NCBI RefSeq assembly: GCF_022867885.1
Contig: NZ_JALIFP010000001.1
Location: 62,001-126,000, forward strand
Source of the DNA: Lederbergia sp. NSJ-179
GTDB taxonomy: Bacteria; Bacillota; Bacilli; Bacillales; Bacillaceae_C
Reading direction: 5' to 3'
DNA: 64,000 nucleotides
A model generated the notes under the pieces. It did not search any database and was not told where the DNA came from. It saw nothing but the letters and a program-made list of their open reading frames with translations. The position numbers and the translations under genes are program-made. Of this stretch, positions 34,340 to 43,637 are shown piece by piece; the first letter of the stretch is position 1, and every line of letters starts with the position of its first letter.

Positions 34340-36713
34340 TAGATATAAGTTAACCCTAAACTATCCAGCCTCATGGTGGAAAAATATGTGGAGGGAGGCA
34401 TTGCCCTCCGGAAATGGAAAGATTGGGGCGGCGGTGTATGGTGGGATTAAAGATGAAACCATTCTCTTAAATCATGAAGAATTATGGCATCTAGGGCAAA
34501 AAGATGTGGTCCCAGATGTTAAGCATACACTTGCAGAAACAAGAGAGATGATGTCTAGGGGTGAATATTTGGCTGCGAGTTGGAATTTAACGAATGCCTT
34601 AAAAGAAAAAGGGTATAAAACTCGATTAGCCTCCAGATTACCACTTGGGGCGTTAAAATTAAGAATGCCGTGTGAGAATGCCTTTCGGAATTACAAAAGA
34701 ATGCTTGATATGGAAACAGGTGAAGTGACGGTAAAATGGGAGGATGGCGGGAACGTATACGAAAGGAGCTTATTTGTTTCCAGAGCCGACGATCTGATTG
34801 CGTATCAGATTACTTCTGACCATGCTCCTATTCAAGCTAGTATTCAATTAGCTCTCCATAATAGTGATGGTGGCAAGCTTTCTGATCAATACCCATCACT
34901 GGTGGAATATAGCGCAGTCAAAGCAAAAGCTCCCTATTACTATTATGCGGCCAAGAATGAAGATGGACGCGATTTTGGAGCCGTTTTACGCATCATTCCA
35001 ACCGAGGGACAAATGAAAGACAAGGATAATTGGATTCAATGTACAGATACGGAAAAAATGCTTATTTTAGTAAAAGCATTTGCGGGTGGGGAACGAAAGA
35101 AAGAATGGCAGCGGTTGACAAATGAGTTAGCTAATATTGAGCTAAATTATGAACAACTTCTTCATCGACATGCCGAAATTCACGGGCCTCTCTTTCGCTC
35201 TTCAGAGATTGAATTAACCGATATGGATGATCCACGTTCAAATGAAGAGCTTCTTCTCGAAGCGTATCGCGGAGAAGCAGCGCTTTCGTTAATTGAAAAA
35301 ATGTGGTCCTATGGAAGATATTTGTTCATTTCTGGAACAAGATCAGAAGGTCAGCCCTTTGGTTTATATGGTTTATGGTATGGGGATTACCGATTAATGT
35401 GGGGCCATCATATGGCCAACGAAAATATTCAAATGATGTATTGGCATGCAAATGTCGGCGGCTTAAGCGAGTTTGTACCTGCTTTGTTTCATTATTACGA
35501 TCAGATGATGGATGATTTTAGAAATAATGCAAATAAGCTATACGGCTGTCGCGGTATTTTTATTCCGGCTGGGACAACCCCTGGCATTGGGGTTCCGAAC
35601 CAAATCGTTCCAGTTATTATGAATTGGACAGGAGCAGCCGGTTGGTTAGCGAGGCATTATTATGAGTATTGCCTTTTTACAGGTGATCAAGCGTTTTTAA
35701 AGGAGAAAGTGTTGCCTTTTATGCGAGAAGCCGCCTTGTTTTACGAAGATTTTCTCGTACTTGGTGATGACGGATATTATAAAATGTATCCTTCCGTGTC
35801 ACCAGAAAATACGCCAGAAAATCATATGCCCAAAGCTGGACAGCCCTTAGCACATCCAATGCCGACAACGGTAAATGCAACGATGGATTTCGCGATTATT
35901 AAGGAGTTATTCACCCATCTGATTGAAGGCAGTCGAGTGGTTGGTGAAAATTCACCGAAAATAGAGCAATGGGAAAAAATGTTGGAAAGAATTCCTACCT
36001 ATCAAGTGAATGAAGATGGGGCCATTCGTGAATGGATGCATCCAGATTTTGATGATCGCTATGATCACCGGCACTTGTCCCATATTTATCCAATTTTTCC
36101 TGGCCAAGAATTTACGCGAGAAGAAGATCCTCCATTGTTTGCGGCATTTGAAACAGCTGTTCGAAAACGATTAATTGGTGCTCAAACGGGATGGTCGCTC
36201 GTCCATATGGCTTCCATTTATGCCCGTCTTGGAGATGGGGATCAAGCCCTTGAATGTTTGAATATATTAGCACGATCCTGTCTATTGAATAATTTTTTTA
36301 CATTGCATAATGATTGGCGTGATATGGGGATTTGCATGAATACGCCGACCGCTCCTGTCCAAATGGATGCAAACTTAGGATGGATTCATGCGGTTCAAGA
36401 AATGCTGATTTATGTCTCTCCTACAGTTGTAAAATTATTGCCGGCACTTCCCTCGAAATGGAAACAAGGAAAGGTTAAAGATATGTGTTTTACAACGGGT
36501 AAAATATCATTCTCTTGGGACAAAGAAGCTCGACGATTTGCAGGGAAGCTCGTTGCCGAACGAGAAACAATGATAACCCTTATACTACCTGAATTTTGTG
36601 AATACGATTCTTTAGCCGATAAGTACAATTCGGTAGCAAGATCAGCGCTAGCTCCCAATCGCTTTGATATTAGGATAAAGAGTGGAGAAACGTTATTTTT
36701 ACAATCTAGCTAA
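34329..36713 (+). CDS. GH95-like glycoside hydrolase
   Basis: 794 residues: N-terminal beta domain (about 8-260, starting YPASWWKNMWREALPSGNG), then an (alpha/alpha)6 barrel and a C-terminal beta domain. GH95 landmarks are visible: ANENIQMMYWHANVGGLSE (asparagines corresponding to the catalytic-water activators), SPENTPEN (general-acid Glu) and PVQMDANLG (Asp). GH95 enzymes release alpha-L-fucose or L-galactose. No signal peptide, so it should act on imported oligosaccharides. Start overlaps the previous stop by 11 nt. Confidence 0.85.
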   Translation: MNPNRYKLTLNYPASWWKNMWREALPSGNGKIGAAVYGGIKDETILLNHEELWHLGQKDVVPDVKHTLAETREMMSRGEYLAASWNLTNALKEKGYKTRLASRLPLGALKLRMPCENAFRNYKRMLDMETGEVTVKWEDGGNVYERSLFVSRADDLIAYQITSDHAPIQASIQLALHNSDGGKLSDQYPSLVEYSAVKAKAPYYYYAAKNEDGRDFGAVLRIIPTEGQMKDKDNWIQCTDTEKMLILVKAFAGGERKKEWQRLTNELANIELNYEQLLHRHAEIHGPLFRSSEIELTDMDDPRSNEELLLEAYRGEAALSLIEKMWSYGRYLFISGTRSEGQPFGLYGLWYGDYRLMWGHHMANENIQMMYWHANVGGLSEFVPALFHYYDQMMDDFRNNANKLYGCRGIFIPAGTTPGIGVPNQIVPVIMNWTGAAGWLARHYYEYCLFTGDQAFLKEKVLPFMREAALFYEDFLVLGDDGYYKMYPSVSPENTPENHMPKAGQPLAHPMPTTVNATMDFAIIKELFTHLIEGSRVVGENSPKIEQWEKMLERIPTYQVNEDGAIREWMHPDFDDRYDHRHLSHIYPIFPGQEFTREEDPPLFAAFETAVRKRLIGAQTGWSLVHMASIYARLGDGDQALECLNILARSCLLNNFFTLHNDWRDMGICMNTPTAPVQMDANLGWIHAVQEMLIYVSPTVVKLLPALPSKWKQGKVKDMCFTTGKISFSWDKEARRFAGKLVAERETMITLILPEFCEYDSLADKYNSVARSALAPNRFDIRIKSGETLFLQSS

Positions 36714-36773
36714 TAGAAAGAATGAGAAAATGGGCAAAATATATTGAACTATTTATTTTTGTGCAAATAAAGT

Positions 36774-36797
36774 GGAGCAATCTAAAGCTCCTTTTTC
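36774..36797 (+). terminator. intrinsic terminator after the GH95-like gene
   Basis: GGAGC (36774-36778) and GCTCC (36787-36791) stem followed by TTTTT. Short but typical. Confidence 0.65.
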
Positions 36798-36806
36798 TAT
36801 AATTAT

Positions 36807-36820
36807 TGTAAGCGCTTTAT
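36807..36820 (+). promoter_or_regulatory. cre-like catabolite-repression site
   Basis: TGTAAGCGCTTTAT resembles the CcpA operator WTGNAANCGNWWNCAW, with the central AAGCGCTT palindrome; the last two bases deviate. It is 24 nt before the start of the solute-binding protein gene, a position suited to roadblock or promoter repression. Confidence 0.5.
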
Positions 36821-36843
36821 AAAAATGAAAGGGTGGTCAATGA

Positions 36844-38193
36844 ATGAAAAGTTGGAGAAAAAAAGGGTTTAATATGCTATTTTTATTGTTTTCTTTATTC
36901 TTAGTCGCCGGTTGTTCGTCTGAAGGAAGTGGTAAGGAATCAACATCTTCCGATTCACCAACAAATAGTGATATTGAACAAGAGGAAGAAGTGGAGCCTG
37001 TCACCCTATTAATGATGACACATTGGGGAGATGAACAATTCGTGAAATATTTCAAAGAACCTGTTGAGGAAAAATTTGACCATATTACATTAGAGCATGT
37101 TCAGTCACGTTGGGATGAAATAGAGGAAAATGTGTTTGCGAAGCAACTTTCCCCTGATTTAATTATGACAAGTGTGAGTGCCGAATACCTAGAAATGGAT
37201 TTATTACTGGATCTCACTCCATACATTGAAGAATTCAATTTTGAATTAGATCGACTTGAACCAAGCATCTTAGACTATTTAAAAGAACAATCAAATGAAG
37301 GAGAATTGAATGGACTTCCCCTGATTCGTCCAGATTATGCGCTTGTCTATAACCCTGATATATTTGATTTATTTGGGGTCGACTATCCAACAGATGATAT
37401 GACTTGGGATGAAGTGATTGAGCTTGCCCGGAAAGTAACAGGGGATATGGGCGGTGTACACTATCGCGGACTCCATCCAGGAAATTTTGATTTTATGATG
37501 CGGCAAACCGAAACGCCAAAACTAATTGATCCAGATACAAATCAACCGAAGATTGATGAAAATGAAGCTTTTAAAATATATTTGCAAAGATTAAAGGAGA
37601 TCTATAGCATCCCAGGGAATGCTTTAGATTCCGCCGAAGATATGAAAGATGTAAGAGGAGTCGACCTGATGAGAAAAGGGCAACTTGCGATGGCAGCAGA
37701 TCGAGCTTTTGCAGGAACCTATGCGAGCGCAGCGGTTGAAAATGGCTTGAATTTTAACTTTGTTACGTACCCACGTTGGGGAGGGGAATACGGCGATTAC
37801 GGACCGAATGAACCAGGGAATGGAATTGTTGCTACGACAATTTCCAAACACCCCAAAGAAGCTTTTCGTGTAATTGACTATTTATTAAGTGATGAGTATC
37901 AAATGATCAAGTCTGAAAATGGGGATCTTCCGGCAGTTGTCACCCCAGAGGTACGTGAAGCGTTTATGAAAGGTCATGAACATTATGAAGATATCTTAAA
38001 AGATAAAAATTTATCCGCCATTACAGACGCGAACCCTGCTCCATTACCACGTCTGTCACCGTACGAAAGTGAAATTATGGAAGGAGTAGACTATCGAGAA
38101 GGTATTTTTGAGGGAAAAGACATTAACACGATTATTCGTGAAATGCAAGAGAAAGCGGAAGGAAATGCGAAAAGCGTATTATCTAAAAATTAA
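36844..38193 (+). CDS. extracellular sugar-binding lipoprotein (ABC transporter)
   Basis: 449 residues. Lipobox LVAGC with lipidated Cys24 after a short signal sequence, an acidic Ser/Glu linker (25-50), then a family-1 type solute-binding fold (LLMMTHWGDEQFVKYFKEPVEEKF at about 55 and a late MKGHEHYEDIL). It should deliver a carbohydrate to an ABC importer, but no permease or ATPase gene is next to it; partners must be encoded elsewhere or were lost. Own terminators on both sides and a cre-like site upstream. Confidence 0.9.
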   Translation: MKSWRKKGFNMLFLLFSLFLVAGCSSEGSGKESTSSDSPTNSDIEQEEEVEPVTLLMMTHWGDEQFVKYFKEPVEEKFDHITLEHVQSRWDEIEENVFAKQLSPDLIMTSVSAEYLEMDLLLDLTPYIEEFNFELDRLEPSILDYLKEQSNEGELNGLPLIRPDYALVYNPDIFDLFGVDYPTDDMTWDEVIELARKVTGDMGGVHYRGLHPGNFDFMMRQTETPKLIDPDTNQPKIDENEAFKIYLQRLKEIYSIPGNALDSAEDMKDVRGVDLMRKGQLAMAADRAFAGTYASAAVENGLNFNFVTYPRWGGEYGDYGPNEPGNGIVATTISKHPKEAFRVIDYLLSDEYQMIKSENGDLPAVVTPEVREAFMKGHEHYEDILKDKNLSAITDANPAPLPRLSPYESEIMEGVDYREGIFEGKDINTIIREMQEKAEGNAKSVLSKN

Positions 38194-38225
38194 TCAGGCA
38201 TCGGACCTAAATATTTGTAAGACCC

Positions 38226-38262
38226 TCAACGGCAGCGGAAATATCTCTGTCGTTGATTTTTG
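38226..38262 (+). terminator. intrinsic terminator after the solute-binding protein gene
   Basis: TCAACGGCAG and CTGTCGTTGA form a stem with one mismatch, then TTTTTG. Confidence 0.75.
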
Positions 38263-38377
38263 CTTTAAGTGCGTGTTCATATTGGAAAAACCAATGGGAG
38301 AATCTTGTTTTTTCTTCCAACACTGTTATATGATAAGAAGGTAAATCGTTAAAAAATGTAGTGAATTTGGTGATAAA

Positions 38378-39136
38378 ATGGAATACCAAGTTAAATTAGA
38401 TACGTTTGAAGGACCACTTGATCTCCTACTGCATTTAATTAATCGGTTGGAAATAGACATCTATGATATTCCCATGGCCGAAATTACAGAGCAGTATTTA
38501 GCCTATGTTCATGCGATGCAAGAGTTGCAGTTGGATGATGCAAGTGAATATCTGGTGATGGCTGCGACAATGCTTTCGATTAAAAGTAATATGCTTTTGC
38601 CCCATCATGACCAACCTGAGGAAGATTACATATACGAAGAAGACGACCCGCGAGATGAACTTGTTGAACAATTAATTGAATATAAAAAGTTTAAAGAAGC
38701 ATCTCTGGCTTTAAAGGATAAGGAAGCTGATAGAAGTCGTATGTATACGAAACCACCTTGTGACTTATCCGTTTATGCAGAGGAAATAGGGACAGAGCCC
38801 GTATTAGGTGAAGTCACTTTATCCGATATGCTTGGGGCCTATCATAAATTATTACGCAGAAAAAAGCTGCAAAAACCTTTACAGACAAAAATTAGTCACC
38901 AAGAAATATCGATTGAGGATAGAATGACGGAAGTATTGCAACAATTATCAGAGCAATCGAAGCGTGTCAATTTTCACCAATTTTTCCCATATGAAGATAA
39001 ACAACATATGGTCATTACTTTTCTGGCCATGCTGGAATTAATGAAGCGAAATGAAATTATTGTGGAGCAAAATCGGATGTTCGGAGAAATTTTCTTAACC
39101 TTGCGGAAGGAGCCTGTAGCCATTGGAGGAAGATAA
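38378..39136 (+). CDS. scpA: segregation and condensation protein A
   Basis: 252-residue kleisin subunit that bridges the Smc heads. N-terminal FEGPLDLLLHLINRLEIDIYDIPMAEITEQYL binds the Smc neck; C-terminal winged helix (FLAMLELMKRNEI, FGEIFL). Normal length. Overlaps scpB by 14 nt. Confidence 0.97.
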   Translation: MEYQVKLDTFEGPLDLLLHLINRLEIDIYDIPMAEITEQYLAYVHAMQELQLDDASEYLVMAATMLSIKSNMLLPHHDQPEEDYIYEEDDPRDELVEQLIEYKKFKEASLALKDKEADRSRMYTKPPCDLSVYAEEIGTEPVLGEVTLSDMLGAYHKLLRRKKLQKPLQTKISHQEISIEDRMTEVLQQLSEQSKRVNFHQFFPYEDKQHMVITFLAMLELMKRNEIIVEQNRMFGEIFLTLRKEPVAIGGR

Positions 39137-39710
39137 ACAGTTAGGAATCCTAGAAAGCCTATTATTTGCAGCCGGAGATGAAGGATTGTCAATCGAGCAA
39201 ATTGGTGAGGCAATGGAGATTTCAGAAGAAAAGGCGTTACAATTATTGGAAATCCTCAAGAAAAAGTATGATGAAGATCCTGCCAGAGGAGTGACAATCG
39301 TTGCGCTTGCAGAAACATACCAACTTGCCACCAAAAAGGAATTTTCGGATTACCTAAAGAAACTTGTAGAAACACCAAGTACCTCGTCCCTCTCCCAAGC
39401 AAGCCTTGAGACATTGGCGATCATTGCTTATAAACAACCGATTACAAGGGTAGAGGTGGAAGCGATTCGAGGTGTGAAAACGGAAAGACCTCTACACACT
39501 CTTGTTTCTAAAGGATTGATCAAAGAAGTAGGCAGAGTGGAGGGAACTGGAAGGGCAAAAATATACGGAACAACAAGTGAATTTTTAGATTATTTTGGTT
39601 TAAAGGATCTTCAAGATTTACCTGAACTTGACGAAACGTCCAATGAACATACCTCTGAAGAAGATGAGGCAGATTTGTTTTTTTCATCTTTTAAAGAGCA
39701 AATAGATTAA
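39123..39710 (+). CDS. scpB: segregation and condensation protein B
   Basis: 195-residue winged-helix dimer that binds ScpA. LESLLFAAGDEGLSIEQI at the N-terminus, LETLAIIAYKQPITRVEVEAIRG and GRAKIYGTTSEFLDYFGL are the family blocks. Start TTG 39123 within scpA, AAGGAG 11 nt upstream, so it is translationally coupled. Its 3' UTR carries a copy of the dispersed hairpin element. Confidence 0.96.
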   Translation: MEEDKQLGILESLLFAAGDEGLSIEQIGEAMEISEEKALQLLEILKKKYDEDPARGVTIVALAETYQLATKKEFSDYLKKLVETPSTSSLSQASLETLAIIAYKQPITRVEVEAIRGVKTERPLHTLVSKGLIKEVGRVEGTGRAKIYGTTSEFLDYFGLKDLQDLPELDETSNEHTSEEDEADLFFSSFKEQID

Positions 39711-39718
39711 AGAGAAGT

Positions 39719-39820
39719 AAAACTGTCGGAGTCCCGCAGGAGGTGGGGCAGAACGGTGTTGCCACAGGACGTGGCGAATTTAGCCGTTCTTCCCACAAGG
39801 GAACCGGCAGTTTTTTTATC
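39719..39820 (+). terminator. terminator of scpAB with a hairpin element in its loop
   Basis: AAAACTG-CGG (39719-39730) pairs with CCGGCAGTTTTTTT (39803 onward), but about 75 nt separate the arms, filled by copy C of the dispersed element. The element itself folds, so the arms could still be brought together. Confidence 0.55.
39723..39816 (-). repeat. dispersed two-hairpin element, copy C (inverted)
   Basis: On the minus strand it reads GAAGAACGGCTAAA, then a GCCAC/GTGGC hairpin with loop GTCCT, then CCGTTCTG and a CCCAC/GCGGG hairpin with loop CTCCT. Compared with copy A, stem pairs differ by compensating swaps. It lies within the terminator of scpAB. Confidence 0.8.
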
Positions 39821-39893
39821 ATAACCGAAAACAAAAGGCATAAACTTGTACAAACAGTAAAATCGAAATATAAAAATATTGGGGAGCGGGTAA

Positions 39894-41021
39894 ATGAAAG
39901 CTAGAAAACATTTGATGATATTCGTAATCATGGTCATTCTTTTACAGTTGGTTATGCTCCCGAAGGAGGCTCGGGCGGTTTCAGTTAGCGCTTCTGCTGC
40001 TATTTTAATGGATCAGGAAACAGGAAGGGTTCTTTATGAGCATAACGCTAATGAGAAACACCGCATAGCTTCTATTACCAAGGTGATGACAGCCATTTTA
40101 GCGATTGAATCGGGGAAACTTGAAGAAACCGTTACAGTCAGTAAAAGAGCTGTATATACGGAGGGTTCCTCGATTTATTTACAACAGGGGGAAAAGATCA
40201 AATTAGAGGATCTTGTTTACGGTTTGATGCTTCGCTCGGGAAATGATGCTGCTACAGCGATTGCAGAACATATAGGAGGGAGTGTTGAGGGATTTGTTTT
40301 TCTTATGAATCAAAAGTCAGAAGAAATCGGGATGACTCATACGGTATTTGCGAATCCACATGGGTTAGATGACCATGAAGAACATTATTCAACAGCCTAT
40401 GATATGGCATTATTAACGCGCTATGCGATGATGAATGATAAATACCGAAAGATTTCGGGTACAAAAACATACACATTAAAAAGAGAGAATGGCGCACATA
40501 AATGGGGAAATAAGAACCGTCTCCTGACAGAAAAATATGAATATTGCACTGGGGGGAAAACAGGTTTTACGAAAAGAGCTGGAAGAACACTGATATCAAC
40601 GGCAACGAAAAAGGACAAGAATTTGATTGCAGTCACACTAAATGCACCAGATGATTGGGATGACCATATTTCCATGTATGAATATGGATTTAAGACGTAT
40701 TCCCAGAAAACGATTTTGCAAAAAGGTTCTTTATCCATAGATATCAAAGGAATGGAAAAGAAACAGTTTTTTATTAAAAATTCAATTGTTTATCCATTAG
40801 CTGAGAAAGAAGTGGATGAAGTGAAAATGGAATATAAGTTGTTGCCAGTAAAGAAATTAAAAACAATCAAGAATGGAAAAGTAGGTATGGCGATTATGTA
40901 TCTGCAAGAAAAGCCTGTTATAAAAGAGAATATTTATGTGAAAGAAGAGGTTGATAAAGAGGTGAGCTGGTGGGATTATTTTAAAAATTTAATCGTTAGT
41001 AGGGCAGATGCTCATGATTAA
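39894..41021 (+). CDS. dacB: D-alanyl-D-alanine carboxypeptidase DacB
   Basis: 375-residue penicillin-binding protein 5*, acting in the mother cell to set spore-cortex cross-linking. Signal peptide about 1-28. Motifs: S60-I-T-K63, S115-G-N117, K222-T-G224. C-terminal amphipathic tail (VSWWDYFKNLIVSR). Its end overlaps spmA, with which it forms the dacB-spmA-spmB operon. Paralogue of dacF at 24.5 kb. Confidence 0.96.
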   Translation: MKARKHLMIFVIMVILLQLVMLPKEARAVSVSASAAILMDQETGRVLYEHNANEKHRIASITKVMTAILAIESGKLEETVTVSKRAVYTEGSSIYLQQGEKIKLEDLVYGLMLRSGNDAATAIAEHIGGSVEGFVFLMNQKSEEIGMTHTVFANPHGLDDHEEHYSTAYDMALLTRYAMMNDKYRKISGTKTYTLKRENGAHKWGNKNRLLTEKYEYCTGGKTGFTKRAGRTLISTATKKDKNLIAVTLNAPDDWDDHISMYEYGFKTYSQKTILQKGSLSIDIKGMEKKQFFIKNSIVYPLAEKEVDEVKMEYKLLPVKKLKTIKNGKVGMAIMYLQEKPVIKENIYVKEEVDKEVSWWDYFKNLIVSRADAHD

Positions 41022-41607
41022 TTATATATGGATGGCAATGACATTAATTGGGTTAGTGTTCGCCGCGATTAATGGGAGAATGAAGGAAGTGAATGAGGCA
41101 ATTTTTCAATCAGCTAACGAAGCCGTCACCATTTGTATCGGTTTAATCAGTGTGCTTGTCTTTTGGTTAGGCATGATGAGGATTGCCCAAGAAAGTGGGT
41201 TATTGGATAAACTTTCGGCCTTATTTAAACCGCTTGTATTAAAACTTTTTCCAGAAATTCCCCCAGATCATCCTGCGGCAGGATATATATTATCGAATAT
41301 CATTGCGAATATGCTAGGCTTAGGGAATGCGGCTACACCCCTTGGGATCAAGGCGATGGAGCAGCTAAAAGAATTAAATGGTGGGAAAGCTGTAGCGAGT
41401 CGGTCGATGATTACCTTTCTCGCCCTCAACACATCGGGGTTGACACTTATACCCACAACGGTTATTTCCATTCGGATGAATTATAAATCTGTTAATCCGA
41501 CTGAAATTGTGGGTCCGACTTTATTTGCAACGATTTGTGCCACTGCTGTAGCGATAATAGTCGATCGTTATTTTTATAGGCGCCGTAGTAGAAAGGGCGT
41601 GAAATAA
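41014..41607 (+). CDS. spmA: spore maturation protein A
   Basis: 197-residue membrane protein with about four or five helices, needed for full dehydration of the spore core. Nucleoside-recognition (Gate) type sequence: NIIANMLGLGNAATPLGIKAM and FLALNTSGLTLIPTTVI. ATG 41014 is 9 nt after AGGG; ATG 41008 would be too close. Overlaps the dacB stop. Confidence 0.94.
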   Translation: MINYIWMAMTLIGLVFAAINGRMKEVNEAIFQSANEAVTICIGLISVLVFWLGMMRIAQESGLLDKLSALFKPLVLKLFPEIPPDHPAAGYILSNIIANMLGLGNAATPLGIKAMEQLKELNGGKAVASRSMITFLALNTSGLTLIPTTVISIRMNYKSVNPTEIVGPTLFATICATAVAIIVDRYFYRRRSRKGVK

Positions 41608-41610
41608 TCC

Positions 41611-42144
41611 GTGCAACTCATATCAGCGGTTTCACTCTGGATTATTCCGATTATGATTGCAGTGATTTTGATTCATAGTCTTTGGAAAAAAACCCCGGCT
41701 TATGAACATTTCGTTGAGGGAGGAAAAGAGGGAATCAAAATTGCGATTTCGATCATTCCGTTTCTCATTGGGATGTTGGTTGCGATTACGATCTTCCGCG
41801 CATCAGGGGCCCTTGATTTCGTGATTCAATTGATCCGACCTGTACTTGATTTCATTGGTGTTCCTGCCGAAATTGTCCCTTTGGCTTTTATTCGGCCGAT
41901 ATCAGGGAATGCTGCATTAGGCTTAATGAGCGATATGATCGCTGTTCATGGTCCTGATTCTTTTTTGGGAAGAATGGCATCCATTTTACAGGGGAGTACG
42001 GACACGACTTTTTATGTTTTAACTGTATATTTTGGCGCTGTGGGGATTAAGAAGATGGGCGATGCCTTGAAAGTGGGGTTACTAGCTGATCTTGCCGGCA
42101 TTTCTGCCGCCATTCTGATTACAACAATCATGTTCAGTTCATAA
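41611..42144 (+). CDS. spmB: spore maturation protein B
   Basis: 177-residue membrane partner of SpmA with a matching Gate-type core (FIRPISGNAALGLMSDMI, then GSTDTTFYVLTVYFGAVGIKK). Starts with GTG 3 nt after spmA. Its end overlaps a terminator. Confidence 0.94.
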   Translation: MQLISAVSLWIIPIMIAVILIHSLWKKTPAYEHFVEGGKEGIKIAISIIPFLIGMLVAITIFRASGALDFVIQLIRPVLDFIGVPAEIVPLAFIRPISGNAALGLMSDMIAVHGPDSFLGRMASILQGSTDTTFYVLTVYFGAVGIKKMGDALKVGLLADLAGISAAILITTIMFSS

Positions 42145-42168
42145 ACTGGACATGATTGTTGTTTTTTT
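42121..42168 (+). terminator. intrinsic terminator overlapping the spmB stop
   Basis: ACAACAATCATGT pairs with ACATGATTGTTGT, then seven T. Confidence 0.88.
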
Positions 42169-42250
42169 AAAGCATGATCAGCTCTCTTCCTTTGAATTTT
42201 GGGATATATATGTAATAATTCTAACAGGAAAAAACCATGAGGTGAAGAAA

Positions 42251-42982
42251 ATGGAACGCTTGCAAAAAGTCATCGCACACGCCGGCATTGCTTCAAGAAG
42301 AAAAGCGGAAGAGCTTATTTTGAATGGAAGAGTAAAAGTAAATGGGAAAACTGTAAAGGAATTAGGAACGAAAGTGTCTGCTACAGATAAAATTAAAGTG
42401 GATGAAGTCCCACTTGTCCAAGAAGAAAAAAGATATTTTCTTCTTTATAAACCACGGGGAGTGATTTCGGCTGTTTCTGATGATAAAGGAAGAAAAGTGG
42501 TAACTGATTTCTTTCCCATTGTAGAAGAAAGAATTTATCCGGTTGGTCGACTTGATTATGATACCTCGGGATTGTTAATCCTAACCAATGATGGGGAATT
42601 TTCCAACTTACTCGCCCATCCACGTTATGAGATTAAAAAAGTGTATATTGCCAAGGTAAAAGGAATTCCGACGAAGGAAGCTTTGAAACAGCTTGAGAAA
42701 GGCATTCACTTAGAAGATGGAAAGACGGCTCCAGCAAAAGTTAAGTTAACGTCACTTGATAGGAAAAAGGGAACAGCGATTATGGAAGTGATTTTACATG
42801 AGGGGAAAAATAGACAGGTTAGAAGAATGATGGAAGCCATTGGTCACCCAGTCCTGAAGTTAAAAAGGGAACAGTATGGCTTTCTGACCTTACATGGATT
42901 AATTGCGGGAGAGTCTAGGGAATTAACCCCTCACGAAGTAAAACAGTTACGGACATTGGCTCAAACAGGCAAAAATCGGTAA
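42251..42982 (+). CDS. rluB: 23S rRNA pseudouridine synthase RluB
   Basis: 243 residues: S4 RNA-binding domain (1-60) and RsuA/RluB/E/F catalytic domain with the nucleophile Asp102 in VGRLDYDTSGLLILTNDG; KNRQVRRMMEAIGHPV is the late signature. It forms pseudouridine in helix 89 region of 23S rRNA. GAGGTG lies a few bases upstream of ATG 42251; the longer frame lacks a ribosome site. Confidence 0.95.
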   Translation: MERLQKVIAHAGIASRRKAEELILNGRVKVNGKTVKELGTKVSATDKIKVDEVPLVQEEKRYFLLYKPRGVISAVSDDKGRKVVTDFFPIVEERIYPVGRLDYDTSGLLILTNDGEFSNLLAHPRYEIKKVYIAKVKGIPTKEALKQLEKGIHLEDGKTAPAKVKLTSLDRKKGTAIMEVILHEGKNRQVRRMMEAIGHPVLKLKREQYGFLTLHGLIAGESRELTPHEVKQLRTLAQTGKNR

Positions 42983-43088
42983 TCAATAAGGGCAAGTTTC
43001 ACATAAACTTCAAAACCTGTGATATTGTTGCTAGGAACTAAGGTGTATAATGGATTAAATGTGTCATGGGCTAGGAGGGAAGAGGAAG

Positions 43089-43619
43089 ATGTCAGGGAAA
43101 AAGAAAAGACGTCTCTGGATACGGACAGTTATTTTAATCGTCCTATTTGCTGCTGTAGCATTTACCCTTTATGCAAGTTTAACGAAAGATAAAGCGAAAA
43201 TTGCCATAGGGGATAAAGCTCCTGATTTTGTCCTTACCGATATGGAAGGCAATAAGCATCAGCTATCAGAATATAGGGGAAAAGGTGTGTTCATAAACTT
43301 TTGGGCCACATGGTGTAAACCTTGTAAGGTAGAAATGCCTGATATTAATAGCCAATATAATGATTATAAGGGTCAGGATGTAGTCGTCCTGGGGATTAAT
43401 ATGGGAGATTCCAATTTATTAATAAATAGCTTTTTGGATAAACACGATTTGGATTTTCCAATCTTAAAGGACAAAAGCAAAGATGTCGCAGGAGATTATA
43501 ATATTTATAAATTACCGGCAACCGTTATTATTGATTCAGATGGTGTGATCGTTGACATTGTGGAAGGTCAGCTACCTGAGGGGAGAATTAAGGCCATGAT
43601 GGAGCATATTAAGCCGTAA
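43089..43619 (+). CDS. resA: thiol-disulfide oxidoreductase ResA
   Basis: 176-residue membrane-anchored thioredoxin-like protein. One N-terminal helix (about 11-30), then the extracytoplasmic domain with active site C76-K-P-C79 and nearby Glu82. It reduces the heme-binding cysteines of apocytochrome c for the ResB-ResC synthase. GGAGG precedes ATG 43089. A TATAAT at 43045-43050 marks the probable operon promoter. First gene of resABC. Confidence 0.96.
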   Translation: MSGKKKRRLWIRTVILIVLFAAVAFTLYASLTKDKAKIAIGDKAPDFVLTDMEGNKHQLSEYRGKGVFINFWATWCKPCKVEMPDINSQYNDYKGQDVVVLGINMGDSNLLINSFLDKHDLDFPILKDKSKDVAGDYNIYKLPATVIIDSDGVIVDIVEGQLPEGRIKAMMEHIKP

Positions 43620-43637
43620 TAAGGGAGTTTTAAAGCA

